Assembly: GCA_964615375.1 (NCBI GenBank)
Contig: CAZTOW010000093.1
Location: 1-14,108, forward strand
Direction of reading: 5' to 3'
DNA: 14,108 nt
From: CAZKWG01 sp964615375
Lineage (GTDB): Bacteria > Myxococcota_A > UBA796 > CAZKWG01
How positions within the stretch are numbered: the stretch's first letter is position 1; each line of letters opens with the position of its first letter. The notes beneath the pieces are model-generated. The model ran no database searches, was not told the DNA's origin, and worked only from the letters and a program-made list of their open reading frames with translations. Both the position numbers and the translations under genes were made by a program. This document shows, in pieces, positions 1 to 8,124 of the stretch.

Positions 1-15
1 CCCCCCCCCCCCCCC
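1..15. repeat. 15-nt poly-C run at window edge
   Basis: The window opens with fifteen consecutive C residues, directly followed by GACGAT. There is no coding or regulatory reading for it. A homopolymer exactly at the edge suggests an assembly or read-through limit rather than biology. Its true length in the genome cannot be known from here. Confidence 0.9.
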
Positions 16-63
16 GACGATCGGGGTACAAGCCCCTGGTCTGACGATGGGGCGTGTAGCCCC
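16..63. repeat. Two degenerate repeats, each with a GC hairpin
   Basis: GACGAT occurs at 16 and again at 43. Each copy is followed by a short dyad: GGGG-N5-GCCCC at 23-36, and GGGGC-GTGTA-GCCCC at 49-63. The period is 27 bp and the copies are imperfect. The hairpins lie about 360 nt beyond the stop codon of the minus-strand synthase and are not followed by a T run on either strand, so they are poor candidates for intrinsic terminators. They may be a degenerate intergenic repeat family. Confidence 0.35.
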
Positions 64-196
64 GCACCCCCACCCCGGCGTCCTGGCCATTCCCCGCGCA
101 CGTTCCGCGCAGTTGGGCGTGGCGGGCACCCATGGCAATGTCACCCGTGGGGGCGCCGTCGTCCAGCCCTGTCGGGCCCCCAACCCCGATTCTCGC

Positions 197-423
197 CTCC
201 GGAAGATCCTGAGCGAAGCCGAAGCCCGCTCCGCCCTTGCCGCGGCCGCGTCCAGCGGACTGCCGCTGCAAGCCTGGGCACGATCCCAGGGCCTGGCCCC
301 CCGGTCGCTGAACGCCTGACGGCTGAACCTCGAACGCCGCGGGCAGGACCGTCACAGCCAGAGCTCATCGCCCCGCCCCCGCTGCGCCTCGTCGAGCTGC
401 TGCCGCTCGGTCCCACGACGCCC
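197..423 (+). pseudogene. Remnant of an IS66-type accessory (Orf1/TnpA-like) HTH protein
   Basis: The frame from 197 to 316 reads like the N-terminal helix-turn-helix of the small protein that accompanies IS66-family transposases. It has an acidic start (LSEAEARSAL), then SGLPLQAWARSQGLAPRSLNA. A TGA at 317-319 stands where family members normally have a Trp (expected W-R-x-x-L). The same frame continues with RLNLERRG. A second family-like stretch, LRLVELLPLGP, lies at 382-414 in a different frame. The gene therefore carries at least one nonsense change and one frameshift. No transposase or terminal inverted repeats are visible. The remnant runs convergently into the synthase stop codon at 425-427. 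Upstream (64-196) I see nothing else recognisable. The family call rests on remembered motifs, so it is moderate; it could be another small HTH protein. Confidence 0.45.
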
Positions 424-424
424 C

Positions 425-3400
425 TCACCCCCTCCCCGAAGGCACCGCATGAAACGCCACATCCTCCAGCGCCGCCAGCGCCCGTCCCGCGCCGTCCTGC
501 ACCACGATCCGGAAGCTCGCATGCCGGTCATCGTGGCCCAGCACGGTGAGGCTGGCGCGCAGCAGCCCGGACCAGGCCCCCGGCTGACCGAAGACCAACG
601 CCCCCACGCCCGTGGGCAGGGAGCGCCCGCCAAAGGGCACCCAGCCCCACAGCAGCCCGAGCTGCAGCGCCTCGTCCAGCGCCAGCGGATCCGTGGCCCA
701 GGGCCCCTCGCCCCAGCGGGGTGAGCCGCCCGCGGCGTCGCGGAGGGGGTGGAGCACGGCTCTCGCCCCGCCCTCGCCCAGCTCCACCTCGGTGAGCCCC
801 TGGAAGAGCGGCCCGTGGAAGAGGGCCCGCGCGTAGGGGTCGCCCTCCCAGGGGCGCAGCGCACCCTCGGGCTCAGCCCCAGGCTCCGGCGACTCCAGGT
901 CCACCCCCAGCACGGCCTCCGCCCGGTAGCGCGGCGCCGGCCCGCCCGCGGCGTCGTAGAGCGCGAGCGCCACCCGACCGCCGCCCTGGGGCGAGCACTC
1001 CACCCGGAAGCGATGGCCCGCCTCGAATTCGGGCAGCGGAACGCCCCGCAGCACGCTGAGCTTCTGGAGCCGGCGGAGCCGCAGCCCCGGCCACCCACGC
1101 CCGAGCGCGCTGGCGAAGATCTCCACCACCTGCACGACCGGCAGCACGGGCGCGTCCTGCACGGTGTGGTCCACCAGCCAGGGGTGGGTGGCCCGGGAGA
1201 CCAGGACCTCCTCCACCCAGGGTTGGTCCGCGGGCGCCTTCGCCTCGCCCACCAGCCGGCCGCCGAGGATCATCACGGGCGCGCCGGCCTCGGCCAGGGC
1301 CTCCTCCACGAAGAGGGAGGCGCCCTCGGCCTGGGCCAGCAGCGGCACGCCGCGCGCGGCGAACATGGCCCGCAGCTCCGGCGTCACCATGCCCCCGTCC
1401 CAGGGCCCCCAGCCCAGCGCCACCACCCGCGCCTCGGGTCGCTGGCGCGCGACCACCCGGCAGAGCTGGTTGAGCACCTCGTTGGCCGCCGCGTAGTCGC
1501 ACTGGCCCGGGTTGCCGTAGCGCCCCGCCACCGAGCTGAAGGCCGCGACCAGGCGCAGGGGGTCCTGCCGCGTCGCCTCCAGGAGGCCCAGGAAGCCCTT
1601 GACCTTCGTGTCGAACACGCGGTCCCAGGCCCGATCCTCCTTGTCCGCCACCAGCGCGTCCGCCAGCACGCCCGCCCCGTGGACCACGCCCGCGATGGCC
1701 CCCCAGCGCGCACGCACGCGGTCCAGGCCCGCGCTCAGCGCGGCGCCGTCCTGCACATCCACCGCCAGGTACTCCACCTCGGCGCCCAGCGCGCGCATGG
1801 CGTCCAGGTTGCCCTGCGCCTCCCGCGCCGCCCGGATCGCGCTCGCCCGCCCGGCCAGCGCCGCCGGAGAGAGGGCCTCCCCCCGCGCCTTCGCCAGCCC
1901 GAGCAGGGCCCGCCGCAGCCCGGCCTCGTCCGTGACGCCCCGCGTCTCCGCGGGCTCCTCCTCGAGCGGTGTCCGCCCCAGCAGCACCAGCTTGAGCGGC
2001 AGGACCCGCAGCAGGGCCAGCAGGCAGGTCGCCGTCACCCCGCGCGCCCCGCCCGTCACCACCACCACGTCCCCCGACCGCAGCCGCCGACCGCGCGTCA
2101 GCGGCGGCGCCTCGCGGTCCTCCAGCGCGATCCGCGCGCCATCGGCCCGCACCCCGCGCTCGATCTCCGCGCCGGCCAGGAAGAGCTCGCGCTCCACCCG
2201 CGCCGCCACCTCGTCCACGCTCAGCCCCGCGGAGGCCACGTCCAGCGCGTGGACCCGCGCGTCCGGGTGCTCGCGGGCCACCGTGCGCGCCAGCCCGGCC
2301 AGCCCGCCCGACAGCGCCTGCCGCCGATCCGAGCTCAGCTCGCCGAAGTCCCCGCCCGTGTCCTGCACGGTCAGGAAGAGGCTCGGCGTCGCCCCCGCGC
2401 GCCAGCCCCGCGCCAGCGCCCGCGCCGCCCGGAAGGCCGCGCGGAGGAATTGCTGCGGTGCAGCATCATCGGACCAGGGCCCGAGCCCCAGCGCGATCAC
2501 GCCGTCCACCTCGGGCTCCGGCTCGCCCGCGGCATAAACTAAAATATCTAGTCCACGCGCGCGCAGCCGGGCCGCCAGGGCCTCGGCCACCCCGCCCGCG
2601 TCGCTGATCAACCCGATCCGCCGCGTCCCCCGCGGCAGCGCCACCAGACCCGGGAGCTCGAAACGAGCGACAGGTCCTAGAAGATACCTCCGGTTCTCAG
2701 TGGCCTGCGGCGCCGGGGCCGAGGCCGAGCCGGTCGCGCCCTGGAGCGTGGCCAGCACCTGCTCCAGCGTGCGCAGGCTGGCCAGCCCGGCCATGTCCAG
2801 CTCGGGCAGGCTGGGCACCTTCGCCCGCAGCGCGCTCAGGATCTCCACGCGCTTGATCGAGTCGATGCCCAGGTCCGAGGCCAGGCCCATGGAGAGCTCC
2901 AGCATCTCCGCCGGGTAGCCCGTCTTGTCCGCCACCACCTCCATCAGCAGGGCCTCCAGGTTCGGGCCGGCGGACTTCGCGGGCGCGGGAGCCGGGGCGG
3001 GCGCGGGCGCGGGAGCCGGAGCCGCCTTGGGCGCCGGGGCCGGAGCCGGGCCGAGCGAGCCCGCGCTGGCCGCCACCGAGCGCTCGGGGAGCTTCGGCGC
3101 GGGAGCAGGAGCCGCCACCACCGGCGCGGGAGCAGGAGCCGCCACCACCACCGGCGCGGGCGCCGTCATCACCGGCGCGGGCATCGCCAGCACCGGCATC
3201 GGCGCGGGGGCCGGCAGCGCGGGCGCAAACGCGCTCTGGACCGGCGCGCTGGCCGCCACGCTCACCCCCGCCAGCGCCGCGAGGCCCGCGAAGCTGGTCT
3301 CCATCGCCCGCAGGTAGGCGATGTGCGTGTCGTGCATGGCCTGCTGGAAGGCGACGTGCGTGGCCGAGGTCTGACGCTGCATCTCCTGCCAGGCCGACAT

Positions 3401-6400
3401 CCAGGCCACGGACTCGCCGGACACGAGCGTATAGGCCAGGGGGGCTGCGGCGGGGTGGGTGTTCTCGGACATGAGGGGCTCCTCCTTCGTCGGCTGAATC
3501 ACGGGAACTGTGGCGGGAACGGGGATCGGGGCCGGGGCCACCTCGACGGGAGGCGGCGCGGGCGCGGGCGCGGGCGGCGCGGCGGCGACCCGGGGGCGGG
3601 GCGCGGGCGCGTCTCCCTGCGGCGGGTAGGGACGACCGGGGTTGGTGCCGGAGATCTTGAGGACCATCCCCCGCTTCTTGGCGGGAGGCCACAGCTCGGC
3701 GCGGGCGCCCTCGTGAAGGGCGGCCATGTTCAGGGGCACGCCCGCGGCGCAGAGGCGACCCAGCGCCTCCCAGGCCGCCTGCAGCCCGGCGTCCGTGCGG
3801 TCCAGCGAGAGGATCAGCGCGTCCTGACCGGCCAGCACGCGGCTGGCCAGCCCGGAGAGCACCGCCCCCGGCCCGACCTCCACGAAGACCCGCGCGCCCG
3901 CCTCCCAGAGCGCCTGCACGCCCTCGGCGAAGCGCACCGGCCGCGCGAGCTGCTGAGCCAGGCGCTCGCGGAGCTGCTCGGGATCGTCCGGGTAGGGCGA
4001 GGCGTCGCTGTTGCCGATCACAGTGCGCTCGGCCGCGCCCAGCTCCGCGCCGGCCAGCGCCACCGCGAAGCTCTCGGACGCCCCCGCCACCAGCGGCGAG
4101 TGGAAGGCCGCCGCCACCTGGAGCGGGCGGACCAGCAGGCCGTGGCGCGTGAGCCCCTCGCCGATCTGCCCCAGCGCCGCCTCCGGCCCGGCCAGCACCA
4201 CCTGATCGGGGGCGTTGTGGTTGGCCACCACCACGCCCTCGCCGTGGCCCTGCTCCTGGAGCTCGGCCAGCGCGCTCAGCACGCGACCGGCGTCGCCGAT
4301 CACCGCCGCCATGGTCCCGGCCTCGCCCGAGGCGCGCCCGGCCTCGGCCATGGCCTCGCCCCGCGCCCGCGCCAGCTCCAGCAGCGTGTCCTCGTCAAAG
4401 GCCCCCGCCGCGTGCAGCGCGACCAGCTCGCCGAAGCTGTGGCCCAGGAAGAGGTCGGCATGCAGGCCCACCTTCTCCAGCAGGTACACGCCGGCCAGCG
4501 AGGCCGCCGCCAGCGCCGGCTGAGCCTGCCGCGTGTCGGTCAGGCGCGCCACCTGGAGCTGGCACTCGGTCGCGTCGAAGGATCGCGGCGGGTAGACCAC
4601 GCGCGAGAGCCTGCGCCCCCAGCTCGCCGAGACCGCGTCCGCCCGATCCCAGGCGGCCAGCGCCGCCGGGAAGTGGATGGCCAGCTCGCGCCCCATCTCC
4701 ACCGCCTGGCTGCCCTGCCCGGGGAAGAGCAGCGCCACCTTGCCCGACAGCTCGCCCCGCCCGGACCAGACGCCCGGCGGCAGGCTGAGGCCATGCCCGT
4801 TCTCCGTCGCCAGGGCCTCGTGGCTCCGACGCAGCTTCGTGGCCAGCTCCGCGCCGGTCTTGGCCACCGCCGCCAGGCGCCAGGCCGGCACCCCCGACCA
4901 GCGCTCCTGGCTCTGGCGGGCCAGCACGCCGAGCGGCGTCCCCGCCTCCGCCTCCGCGGCCAGCGCGTCGATGGCCGCCATCAGGGCCGAGCGATCCGCG
5001 CCGCCCACCAGCACCAGCCTGGGCCCGCCCCCGTCCAGGCGCTCGGCCACGTTCGGCCCGCGGTACTCCTCCAGGGCGACGTGGAAATTGCTGCCGCCGA
5101 AGCCGAACGCGCTCACGCTGGCCCGGCGCGGGTGCTCGGGCCCGCGGATCCAGGGACGCGCGCGGGAGAGCAGGCTGAAGGGCGCGCCGTCCAGCGCCGG
5201 GTTCGGCTTGCGCACCTTGATCGCGGGCGGGAGCACCTTCTGGTGCAGGGCGAGCACGGCCTTGATGAGCCCCGCCGCCCCCGCCGCCGCCTTGGTGTGG
5301 CCGATCTGCGCTTTGACGCTACCCAACGCGCACCAGGGCTCCGCGCCGGGGCTGGCCTCCTCGAAGACCATCCGCAGCCCGCGGCTCTCGGCCGCGTCCC
5401 CCGCCCGGGTGCCGGTGCCGTGGGCCTCGACCAGCTCCACCGTCTCCGGGCCGTAGCCCGCCGTCGCGTAGGCCCGCCGCAGGGCCCTGGCCTGACCCTC
5501 GGCCACGGGCGCGTAGATGCCCGGCCCCAGCCCGTCCGAGCTCGAGCCCACCCCGCGGATAACGGCGTAGATCCGGTCTCCGTCGCGCTCGGCGTCGGCC
5601 CTGCGCTTGAGCGCCACCATGCCCACGCCCTCGCCCAGCAGCGTGCCGTCCCCGTCGGCGTCGAAGGGCCGACAGTCCCCCGCCTTGGACAGGGCGGGCG
5701 TGCGGGTGAAGCACATGAACATGAACGGATCGTTCATCGTGTCCACGCCGCCCGTGATCACCAGATCGCTGTGCCCAAGCTGCAGCTCATCCACCGCCAT
5801 GGCCAGGGCGCTCAGCGCGCTCGCGCAGGCGGCGTCCACCACGCAGTTGGTCCCGCCCAGATCCAGGCGGTGGGCGATGCGCCCGGCCACCACGTTCCCC
5901 AGCAGCCCGGGGAAGCTGGCCTCCTGCCAGGGCACGAACTCATCGGCGATGCGCTGGCAGAGATCCTCCACCTCGCTCTCCGGGAGCCCGTGCTCCAGCA
6001 GCGCCTTGCGCCACTGCGGCCGACCCAGGCGGCCCGCCAGGTGGCCCATCAGCTCCTGACCGCCGGTCACGCCCAGGATCACGCTCACCCGCTCGCGGTC
6101 CATGCTGGCGAAGCGCCCGCGGGTGGCGTCGTCCAGCACGCTGCGCGCCACGACCAGGGCCAGGAGCTGGCTCGAGTCCGTGGCCGGCGCCGTGTTCGGC
6201 GGCACCCCAAGCTCCAAGGCCGGGAATTCCACCGGGTCCAGGAAGCCCCCGCGCGTGCACCAGGTCTTGTCCTCGGCGGTCGGGTCGGCCGAGTAGTAGT
6301 CCTCCTTGCGCCAGTGGGTCGCCGGGACCTCGGTGATCCGGTCGCGGCCCGTGAGAATGTCCTCCCAGAAGCCGCGGGTGTCCTGAGACCCGGGGAACAG

Positions 6401-6475
6401 CGCGGAGACGCCGACGACGGCGATGTCGAGCGGTGCGGCCGGGGGCGCGGACCCCCTGCTCTCGGTGGCGGACAT
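425..6475 (-). CDS. PfaA-like multidomain polyketide/fatty-acid synthase (KS-AT-ACP-KR-DH)
   Basis: This 2016-residue synthase should build an acyl chain on its own carrier domain from malonyl-type units. Domains in order: ketosynthase about 15-470 (active Cys217 in DAACAS, His352 in HGTGT, His393 in GHTK); acyltransferase about 577-910 (Ser680 in GHSFGE, His792 in AFHS); Pro/Ala linkers flanking a helical segment (about 1010-1070); one ACP about 1171-1245 (Ser1206 in LGIDSIKRVEIL, the wording typical of PfaA carriers); ketoreductase about 1465-1740 (TGGARG; Ser1648, Tyr1661, Asn1665); C-terminal double-hotdog dehydratase about 1750-2016 (His1770 and Pro1779 of HxxxGxxxxP, with Asp replacing Gly; Asp1934 in DEALQ). 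PfaA proteins usually carry several tandem ACPs; this has one. No thioesterase or enoyl-reductase domain is present; the latter is supplied by the upstream pfaD, 30 nt away. The start ATG has GGAGGAG just upstream. The substrate and product are inferred, not shown. Confidence 0.93.
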   Translation of the reverse strand: MSATESRGSAPPAAPLDIAVVGVSALFPGSQDTRGFWEDILTGRDRITEVPATHWRKEDYYSADPTAEDKTWCTRGGFLDPVEFPALELGVPPNTAPATDSSQLLALVVARSVLDDATRGRFASMDRERVSVILGVTGGQELMGHLAGRLGRPQWRKALLEHGLPESEVEDLCQRIADEFVPWQEASFPGLLGNVVAGRIAHRLDLGGTNCVVDAACASALSALAMAVDELQLGHSDLVITGGVDTMNDPFMFMCFTRTPALSKAGDCRPFDADGDGTLLGEGVGMVALKRRADAERDGDRIYAVIRGVGSSSDGLGPGIYAPVAEGQARALRRAYATAGYGPETVELVEAHGTGTRAGDAAESRGLRMVFEEASPGAEPWCALGSVKAQIGHTKAAAGAAGLIKAVLALHQKVLPPAIKVRKPNPALDGAPFSLLSRARPWIRGPEHPRRASVSAFGFGGSNFHVALEEYRGPNVAERLDGGGPRLVLVGGADRSALMAAIDALAAEAEAGTPLGVLARQSQERWSGVPAWRLAAVAKTGAELATKLRRSHEALATENGHGLSLPPGVWSGRGELSGKVALLFPGQGSQAVEMGRELAIHFPAALAAWDRADAVSASWGRRLSRVVYPPRSFDATECQLQVARLTDTRQAQPALAAASLAGVYLLEKVGLHADLFLGHSFGELVALHAAGAFDEDTLLELARARGEAMAEAGRASGEAGTMAAVIGDAGRVLSALAELQEQGHGEGVVVANHNAPDQVVLAGPEAALGQIGEGLTRHGLLVRPLQVAAAFHSPLVAGASESFAVALAGAELGAAERTVIGNSDASPYPDDPEQLRERLAQQLARPVRFAEGVQALWEAGARVFVEVGPGAVLSGLASRVLAGQDALILSLDRTDAGLQAAWEALGRLCAAGVPLNMAALHEGARAELWPPAKKRGMVLKISGTNPGRPYPPQGDAPAPRPRVAAAPPAPAPAPPPVEVAPAPIPVPATVPVIQPTKEEPLMSENTHPAAAPLAYTLVSGESVAWMSAWQEMQRQTSATHVAFQQAMHDTHIAYLRAMETSFAGLAALAGVSVAASAPVQSAFAPALPAPAPMPVLAMPAPVMTAPAPVVVAAPAPAPVVAAPAPAPKLPERSVAASAGSLGPAPAPAPKAAPAPAPAPAPAPAPAKSAGPNLEALLMEVVADKTGYPAEMLELSMGLASDLGIDSIKRVEILSALRAKVPSLPELDMAGLASLRTLEQVLATLQGATGSASAPAPQATENRRYLLGPVARFELPGLVALPRGTRRIGLISDAGGVAEALAARLRARGLDILVYAAGEPEPEVDGVIALGLGPWSDDAAPQQFLRAAFRAARALARGWRAGATPSLFLTVQDTGGDFGELSSDRRQALSGGLAGLARTVAREHPDARVHALDVASAGLSVDEVAARVERELFLAGAEIERGVRADGARIALEDREAPPLTRGRRLRSGDVVVVTGGARGVTATCLLALLRVLPLKLVLLGRTPLEEEPAETRGVTDEAGLRRALLGLAKARGEALSPAALAGRASAIRAAREAQGNLDAMRALGAEVEYLAVDVQDGAALSAGLDRVRARWGAIAGVVHGAGVLADALVADKEDRAWDRVFDTKVKGFLGLLEATRQDPLRLVAAFSSVAGRYGNPGQCDYAAANEVLNQLCRVVARQRPEARVVALGWGPWDGGMVTPELRAMFAARGVPLLAQAEGASLFVEEALAEAGAPVMILGGRLVGEAKAPADQPWVEEVLVSRATHPWLVDHTVQDAPVLPVVQVVEIFASALGRGWPGLRLRRLQKLSVLRGVPLPEFEAGHRFRVECSPQGGGRVALALYDAAGGPAPRYRAEAVLGVDLESPEPGAEPEGALRPWEGDPYARALFHGPLFQGLTEVELGEGGARAVLHPLRDAAGGSPRWGEGPWATDPLALDEALQLGLLWGWVPFGGRSLPTGVGALVFGQPGAWSGLLRASLTVLGHDDRHASFRIVVQDGAGRALAALEDVAFHAVPSGRG
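3096..3149. repeat. Exact 27-bp tandem duplication in the synthase linker
   Basis: Bases 3096-3122 and 3123-3149 are identical 27-mers in direct tandem. On the minus strand each encodes nine residues, VVAAPAPAP, so the reading frame is kept. They lie in the Pro/Ala linker (residues about 1110-1127) between the acyltransferase and the ACP. The perfect identity at DNA level points to recent slippage or expansion of linker length. A further alternating Ala-Pro tract lies at residues about 1151-1166. Confidence 0.9.
3470..3489 (-). promoter_or_regulatory. Candidate internal ribosome-binding site and ATG within the synthase gene
   Basis: Inside the synthase frame, the minus strand reads AAGGAGGAG, then CCCCTC, then ATG (Met1002, bases 3472-3470) followed by TCC. 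This is an almost ideal Shine-Dalgarno with normal spacing. It closely mimics the true gene start (GGAGGAGCC-ATG-TCC at 6475). The encoded start, MSENTHPAAAP, sits in the linker between the KS-AT half and the ACP-KR-DH half. Initiation here would give a 1015-residue ACP-KR-DH protein. It may be the relic of a gene fusion or a working second start. The sequence is clear; use of the site is inference. Confidence 0.5.
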
Positions 6476-6505
6476 GGCTCCTCCGTTCGGTACGTGCTGG
6501 CCGCC

Positions 6506-8107
6506 TCAGTCGAGGGGCCGGGGCTTCCACTGAAACGCGGCGGCGGGCATCGGGACCCCCAGCGCGCGGAGCTGCTGGGCGCGGGTGACGACGCAGGCGC
6601 CCTCGAGCAGGTTGCGGGCGATCTGCACCACCGAGCGCTGGGCGGGATCCTCCAGGAAGCTGCCCTGGGTCCAGGCGTTGAAGGCCCCCATCGCCGGGCC
6701 GCACCAGATCTGGTAGTCCATGCGGCGCTCCGGCCGCCCCTCAATCGCCCAGCGGCTGCTGAGCCCGAGGTACCAGCGGAAGATGAGCGCCATCTTGCGC
6801 TTGGGGTCGCGCTCGGCGTGCGCGAGCTCGACGGGGTTGCGCTCGGCGAAGAAGGAGCGGGTCTGATCCCAGATCTCGTCGAGGGAGGCCCGGAAGATCT
6901 CCTTCTCGATCCGCGCGCGCTCGTCGGCGGGCAGGGCCTCGATCCCGTCGTAAGCGACGTAGAGATCGTAGAGCCGCTGCGCGCGCTGGGGGAAGAGCGT
7001 GCCGCGCTTGAGCACCTGCAGCTTCACGCCCATCTCGAACATGTCGGCCGCGGGCGCCATCGCCACGTCGGCGATTCCCGCCGTCGCCAGCATGCGCCGC
7101 CCCGCGTCGGAGAGCCCGCTCTCCACCGCCGCCTGGTTCACCGAGCCGGTCAGCACGTAGGCCGCGCCCAGCGCGAACGCCCCGGCCACCCCGTCGGGCG
7201 TGCCCAGGCCGCCCGCCGCGCCGATGCGCACCGGCCGCGTGTAGCCGCGATCCGCCGCGATCTTCGCCGCCAACCCGGCGATGGCCGGGAAGAGCGCGGG
7301 CAGCGGCCGGTTGTCCGTGTGCCCGCCGCTATCGGCCTCCACCGTGATGTCCTCGGCCAGCGGGATGTGCCGGGCCAGGGCCGCCTCCTCCGCCGTCAGC
7401 TCGCCGCGGGCGACGAGCGCGTCCACCAGCTCGCGGGGGGCGGGGGAGAGGAAGAGCTCGGCCAGCTCGGGCCGGGAGATCTTCGCGAAGAGTGAGATAT
7501 TCCGAAGTATCGAACCATTCGAGCTTCGCCGGATCCCCGCCAGCGCCACCCGCACCACCGGCCGGGTGAGCCCGAGGAAGGCCGAGGCGCAGACCCGCCG
7601 CACGCCCGAGCGGATGAGCAGATCGGCCACCGACTGCTCTGTCTCCGGCTCCGCGGGGGAGTGGATCAGGTTCACGCCCCAGGGGCCGCCCTGAGCCTCG
7701 GCGGCGATGCGAGCGATCTCGGTCGCCACGCGCCGCGGCGAGAGCCCGGCCGCCCCGAAGAAGCCCAGCATCCCCGCCCGCGCCAGCGCGATCACCATGT
7801 CCGCGCTGGCGATGCCGTTGGCCATCTCGCCCGCCACGTAGGGGTAGCGCGTGCCGTGGGCCTCGCCGAAGCTGCGGTCGCCCAGCCACTCCGGGTAGAG
7901 CGGCGGCAGCAGCGCCACCACCGGCCAGGTGCCCGGACCGTCGGCCACGATCTCCCCGTCCACCCCGACACCCAGGCGCCCGCGCAGGTCGCGGACCACC
8001 GCCACCGGCCGGCGCGGCTCGGCCGCCGCCTCCACCAGGGTCTCCGCCGAGAACGCTGGAGGCCCCGCGATCGGGCGCCAGGCTGCGGCGGTGTGTAGCG
8101 CGCTCAT
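6506..8107 (-). CDS. pfaD: PfaD-type trans-acting enoyl reductase (FMN-dependent, NPD-like TIM barrel)
   Basis: This 533-residue protein belongs to the PfaD family, which reduces 2-enoyl chains carried by Pfa-type synthases that lack an internal enoyl reductase. Visible family features are the N-terminal GTRYPYVAGEMANGIAS segment, GFFGAAGLSP, the flavin/active-site stretch EADSGGHTDNRP (about 257-268), the phosphate-binding GAAGGLGTPDG (about 296-306), LTGSVNQA, the KLQVLKRGTLFPQRA block, and a long C-terminal region with RRMDYQIWCGPAMGAFN. Its length matches the family. I prefer the ATG at 8107, because GGGGGAG lies just before it; a GTG five codons upstream (8122) is possible but overlaps that site. 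It is followed after 30 nt by the PfaA-like synthase, so the two are almost surely co-transcribed and cooperate. A low-GC island at 7491-7523 lies inside the gene. Confidence 0.94.
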   Translation of the reverse strand: MSALHTAAAWRPIAGPPAFSAETLVEAAAEPRRPVAVVRDLRGRLGVGVDGEIVADGPGTWPVVALLPPLYPEWLGDRSFGEAHGTRYPYVAGEMANGIASADMVIALARAGMLGFFGAAGLSPRRVATEIARIAAEAQGGPWGVNLIHSPAEPETEQSVADLLIRSGVRRVCASAFLGLTRPVVRVALAGIRRSSNGSILRNISLFAKISRPELAELFLSPAPRELVDALVARGELTAEEAALARHIPLAEDITVEADSGGHTDNRPLPALFPAIAGLAAKIAADRGYTRPVRIGAAGGLGTPDGVAGAFALGAAYVLTGSVNQAAVESGLSDAGRRMLATAGIADVAMAPAADMFEMGVKLQVLKRGTLFPQRAQRLYDLYVAYDGIEALPADERARIEKEIFRASLDEIWDQTRSFFAERNPVELAHAERDPKRKMALIFRWYLGLSSRWAIEGRPERRMDYQIWCGPAMGAFNAWTQGSFLEDPAQRSVVQIARNLLEGACVVTRAQQLRALGVPMPAAAFQWKPRPLD

Positions 8108-8124
8108 CGTCTCCCCCGACACGT

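Noticed and set aside
16..63. Hairpins considered as the synthase terminator
   Set aside because: They are about 360 nt past the stop codon, have only 4-5 bp stems and no T run on either strand.
749..2542. 597-codon + strand frame opposite the KR-DH part of the synthase
   Set aside because: Composition of an antisense shadow and no family motif; the minus frame has intact catalytic motifs.
3001..3230. GC-rich repetitive DNA considered as a CRISPR or regulatory repeat array
   Set aside because: It is the coding DNA of the Ala-Pro linker, in frame throughout, with no spacers of constant size.
3323..7495. 1390-codon open frame on the + strand opposite the synthase and pfaD
   Set aside because: It is antisense to clear PfaA/PfaD domains, has shadow-type composition (rich in His, Arg, Gly, Gln, Ala) and no recognisable domain. 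GC-rich genes commonly leave such frames open.
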